Below are positions 1 to 6,796 of a stretch of 10,687 nucleotides of DNA, piece after piece (position 1 is the stretch's first letter; each line of letters opens with the position of its first letter). A program made the translations under genes and the position numbers. The notes under the pieces are model-generated. The model was not told the origin of the DNA. It saw nothing but the letters and a program-made list of their open reading frames with translations, and did no database searches. Origin of the DNA: Verrucomicrobiota bacterium. GTDB lineage: Bacteria > Verrucomicrobiota > Verrucomicrobiia > Limisphaerales > UBA1100. The stretch spans positions 1 through 10,687 of the forward strand of contig DQLO01000282.1 of assembly GCA_015660155.1 (NCBI GenBank), read 5' to 3'.

Positions 1-3000
1 CCAAAGCATGCTGCCGCCGCTGGCGTCGAGTACGGTGATTCGCCGCCAGTTCAGGCCGGGATGATTGCGCTTGTTGAAGGGCCCTTCATCGTGGTTACTG
101 TAATGCCCGAAGGCGAGAACCCGGCCGTCCTGATAGGCCAACCCAAGCTTGGTGCCGCCGGCGCCGGTGAGGTCGTAAGGGCGGTTCCAAATTTCGCGCC
201 CGGTCTTGATGTCCAGACAAACCACACGCCGATAATCGCGCTCATCCTGGGGCAACGCCTGTTCGCGCTCCGGCACATAAGTGTCGCTGGCGATATTGGC
301 CGCCGTGGTGGCCTGGGCTTGGGCGCGTTCCTTTTCATTGAGGTCATCCTTCAGGAAAAAAATGCGTCCATCACCAATGACAAGCGAAATATTCGGAATC
401 GATTTGCCCGCGTGCTCCCACAGCATTTTGCCGGTGGTGATGTCGTACGCGAACACCTTCTCGCTGGTCATTATCTTTTTGTCTTCCACCGGAGAAGGGT
501 CATGATCCGGCAGCCAGCCCGGAGGGTTTGAAATCATTTTACGCCAGTGCAGGTCGGTGCGCCTGAAGTGGGCATAAGCGCGGGCATCGGGCGTTGGAAA
601 TTTGGCCTTCACTGATTTTAATGTGGACAACGCATCCTTCGGCACATCCTTTTCCGCCACCCATTTGTCGTCCTTCGTGATTGATTTCCACAGGTACTCG
701 TACACTTTCGCCAACTCCGTTGCTCCCGATCCAATCAGAATGTTGTCGTGCACCGCGATGTATCCCCAGCGCAAGTCCTGATCGCCTTTTTTGCGCGGCA
801 CAGGAAATTCGCGAATCGTTTTGCCGGACTGTGCATCGAGCTGTAATACGCGACTGTGTGTGGCCACAAAAATCGCATCGTCCGTGGCCGTGATATTCGA
901 GCCATCCACATCCACCCGCACGCGCACCGCGCCGAGGATTTTCCGCTTCCACAAAAATGTGCCATTATAGGCATCGTAACCCATCACCACTTCCGCTCCT
1001 TGCATGAAGAGCCGGCCATTGATGGCCAACGGGCTCGCCGCGCGCGCGTGGCGACCCACCATATCCTGACTGCCCGGCTCGCCGTACCACAGCACCCCGA
1101 GCGGCCCCTTCACCAAAGTGTCCGGCGTGGACGAAGTGTTCGCGGTATTGCCATACAGCCCCGTCCAACTGCCCGCGCCTTTGAGTTTGCCGCGGGTGAA
1201 TTGCAGATGATTGTTGGCAACGCGAAATGTCGTCTCGGCGGCCGCGTTGGCCTTTAGCCCATCTCTGATTTTTTCAACACTCGCTAGCGGCCAATCCTTG
1301 ATCAACCCAAGCACCAACTGACCCCCCGAGGGCCGGAGCACGCGGGCAAGTTGATTCACCGGCAAATTCAATTCCTCGCCCAACATCGCGCGCTCGGACA
1401 CGATGAGATTGGCAAAGTAATCCGGCAAATCACTGTACGGCGCATCCAACACAAAGACACGACTTCCGATCAGTCCGGTCTTCATCAACCGTGACCGAAT
1501 GGCTTTCAAGCGCTGGGCGTCGCGTTCAACCACCACGATGGTGAGCTCTGTTTCCTCGGCTAAATATTCCGCCAAACTGCCATCCCGCGCACCGGCGATA
1601 AGGCACCAACCACGATCAATTTTTGCCATATCCAAAACCGTCTTCGCACGAACCTTAATGTTTGCACCATAACTAGGCGCGGCAGAATTGGGCTTTATCG
1701 TGCGCCCACCCGCCGCCAGCGCGCGCGGCGCGAGGCAGTGAATCGCGCCATTATCGGTGCTCACAAAAAGGCGGTCGTCAGCCACGGCAAGACTAAACGC
1801 GCGGCCTTTGATTGCGTGATCCATCACGCGCTTGCCCGTGGCGGCTTCCAGCGAAATCACAAAGCCATCGCCTCCGGCAAAGAGCGTGCCGCCGGCGAGC
1901 GCCAAAGGGCCGAGCTTTTTTTGTTTAGTATGCCACTTCACGACAGCGCCTTTGAGCGCGGTTATTTCCTTGGCGGTATCGCTGTGGCGCGTGGTGGCTT
2001 TGGCTAGTTCATCGGCAAGTTTCTTGAGTTCATCCGGCTTATTGGCTGCAGCCTTGTGGCGTTTGCGAATGGCTTTGATGGTATTGGCCAACGTATCGGA
2101 TTCTTTGTTCTTCTTATTCAAATCAGAATGTGCTGCGCGGTCGATGCTGTAGATTCCTTTTCGCGTGGCGATGTACACGGTGTCTTTGGTGTGCACTCGG
2201 TCGACGGATGGATACTGCGAAAACTGGTCGCCAAGGCTATTGCCACTTTTTGCATCAAAGGTGACTTTGGTGTCGGTGCCTTGATTCGCAACGCCGGCGA
2301 ACAACTCATCTCCGTCCATCATCACCCACGAGCCGCCCGTCTTGCCACCGCCACTCAGCAAACGAATGAATTTGCCGGTACGTTTATTGAACGCCGCGGG
2401 CATGCCGCGACCGGTAGGCACATACAACCGATCAGCCGATGCCACGAGATAACCCTGCAAGGACATCCCCCCGTACGCCAGCGCCCATGCCTGATCACCG
2501 GCGGTATCATTCACCCAAATCGGTTTGCCGGTCTTGGCATTCACCGCCGCAATATAAAGACCCTCGTACGGAAAAATTCCTGCGGTGGTGTACAGTATGT
2601 CGTCTTCAATCAAAACCCCCGTGCGAATGGGCCACAACGAAATCAACCGATCACGCCCAATGATGCGTTCGCCGCTCGGGCTGGGGCGGTATTTCCAGAT
2701 CAACGTGCCCTTGGCAATACTCACACAATAGACGTGACCGTCATCGGAGCCAAAATAAACTCGACCATCGTCAATCATTGGCGCGAACCGCACAGAACCT
2801 TCGGCGGCAAAACTCCATTTCATTTTCCCCGTGCGCGTGTCCAGCGCGTGCACGTGATTATCCACGTTGTCCCCAAAAACCAAAGTGGTGCCCGTGATGA
2901 CCACGTGATAAGCGCGGTCCGAATGCATCCGCGGCTCCTCCTCGCCCGAAACCGGCCAAGCCGTGCGGGGCGCGTGACGCGGCTGGAAGGTCCAATGCGG

Positions 3001-3138
3001 AAACAATTTGGCAGGAAGATTTGCAGTGGAGACCGCAGAACGGTGGCCATCGGCGCGGTACGCCGGCCAATCGGCGGCGGCGAGCGGTGAGGTCAAAAGA
3101 AAAAGGCCCAATAATCCGGAAAGCAAGGGAGCGTTCAT
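1..3138 (-). CDS. Secreted PQQ-like beta-propeller protein with embedded SAM-methyltransferase-like domain (3' end outside window)
   Basis: The frame is open from an ATG at 3138 to the window edge (1046 codons, no stop), so the C-terminus is missing. The N-terminus has a Sec signal peptide (hydrophobic LLSGLLGLFLLTSPLAAA, likely cut before DWPAYRADGHRS, the usual entry to PQQ-repeat propellers of the BamB-like type). Propeller repeats of the pattern LD-x-x-TGK-x-x-W are seen around residues 95-107 (ALDTRTGKMKW), 205-220, 895-908 (DITTGKMLW) and 973-983 (LDIKTGREIW). Residues about 337-408 form a charged, helical Lys/Ala/Asp-rich insert. Residues about 495-625 resemble a class I methyltransferase: a glycine turn at 516-520 (GARDG), an acidic residue after beta-2 (E538) and a later YFANLIVSE strand. 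Similar propeller-methyltransferase fusions are common in Planctomycetota and Verrucomicrobiota; substrate and cofactor use are unknown to me. The family assignment is strong, the function is not. It is transcribed divergently from the PSD1/DUF1501 pair. Confidence 0.88.
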   Translation of the reverse strand, partial: MNAPLLSGLLGLFLLTSPLAAADWPAYRADGHRSAVSTANLPAKLFPHWTFQPRHAPRTAWPVSGEEEPRMHSDRAYHVVITGTTLVFGDNVDNHVHALDTRTGKMKWSFAAEGSVRFAPMIDDGRVYFGSDDGHVYCVSIAKGTLIWKYRPSPSGERIIGRDRLISLWPIRTGVLIEDDILYTTAGIFPYEGLYIAAVNAKTGKPIWVNDTAGDQAWALAYGGMSLQGYLVASADRLYVPTGRGMPAAFNKRTGKFIRLLSGGGKTGGSWVMMDGDELFAGVANQGTDTKVTFDAKSGNSLGDQFSQYPSVDRVHTKDTVYIATRKGIYSIDRAAHSDLNKKNKESDTLANTIKAIRKRHKAAANKPDELKKLADELAKATTRHSDTAKEITALKGAVVKWHTKQKKLGPLALAGGTLFAGGDGFVISLEAATGKRVMDHAIKGRAFSLAVADDRLFVSTDNGAIHCLAPRALAAGGRTIKPNSAAPSYGANIKVRAKTVLDMAKIDRGWCLIAGARDGSLAEYLAEETELTIVVVERDAQRLKAIRSRLMKTGLIGSRVFVLDAPYSDLPDYFANLIVSERAMLGEELNLPVNQLARVLRPSGGQLVLGLIKDWPLASVEKIRDGLKANAAAETTFRVANNHLQFTRGKLKGAGSWTGLYGNTANTSSTPDTLVKGPLGVLWYGEPGSQDMVGRHARAASPLAINGRLFMQGAEVVMGYDAYNGTFLWKRKILGAVRVRVDVDGSNITATDDAIFVATHSRVLQLDAQSGKTIREFPVPRKKGDQDLRWGYIAVHDNILIGSGATELAKVYEYLWKSITKDDKWVAEKDVPKDALSTLKSVKAKFPTPDARAYAHFRRTDLHWRKMISNPPGWLPDHDPSPVEDKKIMTSEKVFAYDITTGKMLWEHAGKSIPNISLVIGDGRIFFLKDDLNEKERAQAQATTAANIASDTYVPEREQALPQDERDYRRVVCLDIKTGREIWNRPYDLTGAGGTKLGLAYQDGRVLAFGHYSNHDEGPFNKRNHPGLNWRRITVLDASGGSMLW

Positions 3139-3230
3139 GGCTTTAGGATTGCCGCCGTGGCGCGGTTATTCAAGTGAAATGTAAATAGCGAGGTTGCCCG
3201 TGGCATCGGATTCCAGTAGATTTCCCACGT
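3139..3230. promoter_or_regulatory. Divergent intergenic spacer between the propeller gene and the PSD1/DUF1501 pair
   Basis: This 92-bp stretch separates two start codons that point away from each other, so it must hold the 5' control signals of at least one of them unless both are transcribed from within coding sequence. I find no convincing -35/-10 pair on either strand and no GGAG-type ribosome binding site before either ATG (tttcccacgt precedes 3231; aatcctaaagcc precedes 3138 on the minus strand). The middle is more AT-rich (ttattcaagtgaaatgtaaa, 3164-3183) than the flanks. The regulatory role is inferred from gene layout only. Confidence 0.5.
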
Positions 3231-5402
3231 ATGGGCGCGCGATTGTTCATGGTTATGGTTTGGGCTGCAGTGGCTGCGATAAATGCCGCGCCGACTGCGC
3301 AACATTGGGCGTACCAAAAACCACAGCGCCCCGCCCTGCCCCACATCGATTCCAATTGGCCGCGCAATGCGATCGACCAATTTGTGTTGGCCAAATTGCG
3401 CGCAAAAAAGTTGCAGCCCTCGCCCGAGGCAAGGCCGGGGCAATTGCTGCGGCGGGTGCATTTGGATCTCATCGGCCTGCCGCCCTCGCCTGCGGTGCTG
3501 GAGGCTTTCTTGAAAAATCCCAGCGCGAAGGCTTACGAAAAAATCGTCGACCGCCTTTTGAAAAACCCCCAATACGGCGAACGCTGGGCGCGCCCGTGGC
3601 TGGACCTCGCGCGCTACGCCGACAGCAACGGCTACCAAGCCGACCAACTTCGCGACAGTTGGGCCTACCGCGATTGGGTAATTGATGCCTTTAATAAAGG
3701 GATGCCGTTCAACCAATTTGTCATCGAGCAAATCGCCGGCGACCTTTTACCGAAAGCCACGGCGGCCCAGCGCATCGCGACGGGCTTTCACCGCACGCCA
3801 ACGTGCAACGTGGAAGCCGGAGTGCATCCGGAGGAAAATCGATTCAACCAAGTCGTCGACCGCGTGAACACCACCGGCACGGTTTTCCTCGGCACCACGC
3901 TGGAGTGCGCCCAATGCCACGACCACAAGTATGACCCCATTGCGATGAAGGAATATTATTCGCTGTTCGCATTTTTCAACAACACGCCGCTGGAAGTGAA
4001 GCAACTGGGCAAGGGCGTGACGTGGGATTTTTACGGGCCGACAATGGAATTGCCCATCGACGCCGCAAGGGCGGCCAAGTTGAAAAAGTTGAACGCCCAA
4101 ATGGACGCCGCGCAAACGAAGGTGAAGGCGTTGCGGAAGGACTTGGCCGAGGAGCCGAATCCACCGAAAAATATCGCGGCGATTCTCCGTAAATCAAACT
4201 GGTCCAAAAAAGAAAAGGCGACGCTGGAAAAACATTTCAAAATAAAATATCCGATCCTTAAAAAGGAGGAACTAAAAGTCCTGGCGCTCGCCAAGCAAAT
4301 CAACACCCTCAAGCCACCCACCACGCTGGTGATGATGGAGCGCGAAAAGCCACGCAAGACGCACGTGATGCGGCGGGGCAGTTATCTTTCCCCCGGCAAT
4401 GCGGTGGCCAGCGAAACGCCAACGGCGCTGCATCCTTTCAAAAAGAATTGGCCACGCAACCGGCTGGGACTGGCGAACTGGCTCGTCGATGCCGACAATC
4501 CGCTGGTCGCGCGCGTGACGGTAAATCGCTGGTGGGCGGAAATCATGGGGCGCGGCCTCGTGGCGACGCAGGAGGATTTCGGGAAACAATCGAAACCGCC
4601 AACGCACCCGAAGTTGCTCGACTGGTTGGCGGTGGAATTCATGGAACGCGACTGGTCGATGAAACACATTCACAAACTCATCGTGATGAGCGCCACTTAC
4701 CGCCAATCCTCGCGGGTGACGCCGGCATTACTGGCGGCCGATGCGGCGAACAAATTTTACGCGCGCGCGGCGCGGTTGCGGATGAGCGCGGAGATGGTGC
4801 GCGACAACGCACTGGCCATCAGCGGATTGCTCAGCACGAAGATGCACGGCCCGCCAATTTACCCGCCGCAACCGGGAAACATCTGGCGGCACGTCGGCCG
4901 TAATGGACCGAAATTCAACGTGGCCACGGATGAAAACCGTTTCCGTCGCGGCGTGTATGTCGTGTGGCGGCGCGGCGCGCCTTACGCGAGCTTCGTAAAT
5001 TTCGATGCGCCTGATCGCGGCACTTGCGTGGTTCAACGCCCGCGCACCAACACCCCGCTCCAAGCGCTCACGCTGATGAACGACGAAGCTTATGTGGAGA
5101 TGGCGCTCGCCTTCGCCGGTCGCGTGCTTGCGGAAACCAAAGCTGGGCCGGAGGCGAAAATTGAGTTTGCCTTCAAGGCAGCGCTTTCCCGTTCACCGCG
5201 CCCGGCGGAATTAAAATTTGTGAAATCGCTCCTGCTAAAGCGGCACGCATATTTTGAAAAGAACACCAAGGCGGCAACGGAAATCATCGGCAACGTCAAG
5301 GGCTGGAAGGCACCGAAGGGGTTGGATACCGGCGAACTGGCCGCATGGTTTTTCATCGCAAATATTTTACTGAATCTGGACGAGACGATTACGAAACAAT
5401 GA
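3231..5402 (+). CDS. Exported PSCyt2-PSD1 (DUF1549/DUF1553) protein lacking the PSCyt1 cytochrome domain
   Basis: The protein has 723 residues. The start at 3231 is chosen because it gives a Sec-type signal peptide ([17 protein letters not shown], cut near residue 20). The PSCyt2 (DUF1549) domain covers about residues 40-260, with the signatures [45 protein letters not shown] and the CxxCH-type motif [10 protein letters not shown] at 226-235. A Lys/Ala-rich helical segment follows (about 278-362). The PSD1 (DUF1553) domain starts near residue 366 ([17 protein letters not shown]) and includes [41 protein letters not shown] and the terminal LLNLDE motif, so the protein looks complete. Most relatives begin with a PSCyt1 haem domain; here HWAYQKP, the usual post-PSCyt1 sequence, follows the signal peptide directly. 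The gene is translationally coupled to the DUF1501 gene. Periplasmic or surface location is likely; the biochemical role of the family is not known to me. Confidence 0.93.
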   Translation: MGARLFMVMVWAAVAAINAAPTAQHWAYQKPQRPALPHIDSNWPRNAIDQFVLAKLRAKKLQPSPEARPGQLLRRVHLDLIGLPPSPAVLEAFLKNPSAKAYEKIVDRLLKNPQYGERWARPWLDLARYADSNGYQADQLRDSWAYRDWVIDAFNKGMPFNQFVIEQIAGDLLPKATAAQRIATGFHRTPTCNVEAGVHPEENRFNQVVDRVNTTGTVFLGTTLECAQCHDHKYDPIAMKEYYSLFAFFNNTPLEVKQLGKGVTWDFYGPTMELPIDAARAAKLKKLNAQMDAAQTKVKALRKDLAEEPNPPKNIAAILRKSNWSKKEKATLEKHFKIKYPILKKEELKVLALAKQINTLKPPTTLVMMEREKPRKTHVMRRGSYLSPGNAVASETPTALHPFKKNWPRNRLGLANWLVDADNPLVARVTVNRWWAEIMGRGLVATQEDFGKQSKPPTHPKLLDWLAVEFMERDWSMKHIHKLIVMSATYRQSSRVTPALLAADAANKFYARAARLRMSAEMVRDNALAISGLLSTKMHGPPIYPPQPGNIWRHVGRNGPKFNVATDENRFRRGVYVVWRRGAPYASFVNFDAPDRGTCVVQRPRTNTPLQALTLMNDEAYVEMALAFAGRVLAETKAGPEAKIEFAFKAALSRSPRPAELKFVKSLLLKRHAYFEKNTKAATEIIGNVKGWKAPKGLDTGELAAWFFIANILLNLDETITKQ
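5399..5402 (+). promoter_or_regulatory. ATGA stop/start overlap coupling PSD1 and DUF1501 genes
   Basis: The TGA of the PSCyt2-PSD1 gene (5400-5402) overlaps the ATG of the DUF1501 gene (5399-5401). This arrangement usually means translational coupling by a terminating ribosome. An in-frame ATG exists further upstream at 5345, but using it would add 18 residues in front of the Tat motif that do not resemble family members, so 5399 is preferred. Only a weak purine-rich stretch (ggacgagacg) precedes the start. Confidence 0.8.
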
Positions 5403-6796
5403 ATCCGCTTCGGCAATACTACCTCACCGAAACCCGCCGGGAATTCTTGAAGTCCGCCGGCGCAGGCATCGGGGCGATGGCGTTGGCGTCGGTGTTAAAA
5501 GGCGAACCACGCGCGCATTTTAAGCCGCGCGCGAAGCACGTCATTTACATCCACCTCGTCGGCGCGCCTTCGCAATTGGAACTCTTTGACGCCAAGCCGG
5601 AGTTGGTAAAACGCAACGGCCAAAAATGCCCGGACCACATGTTCAAGGGCAAACAACTGGCGTTTATTCGCGAACACCCGGTGCTGCTCGGTACGCGATT
5701 CAAGTTTCAAAAACACGGTCAGTCGGGGCTGGAGCTTTCGGAGCAACTGCCGCAACTCGGCGGCGTGGCGGATGAGCTTTGCCTTGTGAAGTCGTTGACC
5801 ACGGACCATTTCAATCACGCTCCGGCGCAGCTTTTTCAGCACACCGGCTTCGAGCGGTTTGGCCGACCGGGCATTGGCTCGTGGGTGAGCTACGGGCTAG
5901 GCAGCGAAAACCGCGACCTCCCCGGCTACGTGGTCTTCATCACCGGTAACGTAGCCGGCGCGGGTAATAGCCTTTGGGGCAGCGGCTTTTTGCCGACGCT
6001 GCATCAAGGCATCGAATTTCGTAGCAGCGGCGAACCGGTGTTGTTTCTCTCCAACCCCAAAGGCGTCAGCGGCAAAGATCGGCGCGAGATTGTCGATGGA
6101 ATAAATTTTCTGAACCGACAATCACTGGCCGACGTGGGCGACCCCGAAATCGCCACGCGCATCGCGCAGTACGAACTGGCGTTTCGAATGCAAACGAGCG
6201 TGCCGGAGTTGATGGACACCTCCAAGGAATCGAAAGCCACCCACGCGCTCTATGGCACGCAGCCCGGCAAAGCCAGCTTCGCCAACAACTGCCTCCTCGC
6301 GCGGCGGCTCGTGGAACGCGGCGTGCGGTTCGTCCAACTCTTCGATCAGGGCTGGGATCATCACAGCGGCGTTTTCACGAACATCCCAAAAAAGGCCAAG
6401 CAGATCGATCAACCCGTGGCCGCGCTCATCAAGGATTTAAAACAACGCGGACTGCTCGATGAAACGCTGATTGTGCTCGGCGGCGAATTCGGCCGCACGC
6501 CCATGCTCCAAGGCAAGAGCAACGCCGGTGCCGGCAACAATGTAGGCCGCGATCATCACAAAGAGGGATTCACGATGATGCTCGCCGGCGGCGGAGTAAA
6601 AGGCGGATTTGAATTTGGCGCCACGGACGAACTGGGCTATCAACCGGCGCGCGACCCCGTGCATTTACACGACCTCAACGCCACCATCCTTCACCTCTTG
6701 GGCCTGAACCACGAGCAACTGACCTACAAATACCAAGGCCGCGACTTCCGCCTTACCGACGTGGCTGGACACGTGATTGACCGTATCCTGGCGTGA
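5399..6796 (+). CDS. DUF1501 family protein, Tat-exported, alkaline-phosphatase/sulfatase-like fold
   Basis: With the start at 5399 the protein has 465 residues, the usual size for DUF1501. The N-terminus carries a textbook twin-arginine signal, TRREFLK at residues 12-18, followed by a short hydrophobic stretch ([13 protein letters not shown]), so it is exported folded, probably with bound metal. Family signatures are [19 protein letters not shown] (51-69), [12 protein letters not shown] (about 313-324), [11 protein letters not shown] (359-369) and GRDHHKEGF (383-391), followed by [12 protein letters not shown]. The Asp/His clusters at 316-322 and 385-387 correspond in kind to metal ligands of the alkaline phosphatase superfamily, to which DUF1501 is related; the substrate is unknown. 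The protein is complete, ending [17 protein letters not shown]1501 genes are habitually paired with PSCyt2/PSD1 genes, as here. Its last 44 bases overlap the convergent downstream gene. Confidence 0.93.
   Translation: MNPLRQYYLTETRREFLKSAGAGIGAMALASVLKGEPRAHFKPRAKHVIYIHLVGAPSQLELFDAKPELVKRNGQKCPDHMFKGKQLAFIREHPVLLGTRFKFQKHGQSGLELSEQLPQLGGVADELCLVKSLTTDHFNHAPAQLFQHTGFERFGRPGIGSWVSYGLGSENRDLPGYVVFITGNVAGAGNSLWGSGFLPTLHQGIEFRSSGEPVLFLSNPKGVSGKDRREIVDGINFLNRQSLADVGDPEIATRIAQYELAFRMQTSVPELMDTSKESKATHALYGTQPGKASFANNCLLARRLVERGVRFVQLFDQGWDHHSGVFTNIPKKAKQIDQPVAALIKDLKQRGLLDETLIVLGGEFGRTPMLQGKSNAGAGNNVGRDHHKEGFTMMLAGGGVKGGFEFGATDELGYQPARDPVHLHDLNATILHLLGLNHEQLTYKYQGRDFRLTDVAGHVIDRILA
6753..6796. other. 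Tail-to-tail 44-bp coding overlap of convergent genes
   Basis: The plus-strand DUF1501 gene ends with TGA at 6794-6796, and the minus-strand Gly-rich gene ends with TAA at 6755-6753. The shared 44 bp therefore encode both C-termini: the DUF1501 tail and the SRVQPRR tail of the other protein. There is no room for a conventional intergenic terminator, and none is visible. Confidence 0.85.

Noticed and set aside
2056..3090. Long plus-strand open frame (344 codons) opposite the propeller gene
   Set aside because: The minus-strand frame carries a signal peptide and propeller motifs throughout. The plus-strand translation is rich in His/Arg/Pro with no recognisable domain, as expected of an antisense shadow in GC-rich coding DNA.
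3135..3731. Minus-strand frame of 198 codons across the start of the PSD1 gene
   Set aside because: It is antisense to the well-conserved PSCyt2 motifs and spans the divergent spacer; its translation has no domain features.
5345..5398. Upstream in-frame ATG as an alternative start of the DUF1501 gene
   Set aside because: It would place 18 extra residues before a Tat signal that normally sits near the N-terminus, whereas the ATGA overlap at 5399 gives the usual family N-terminus.
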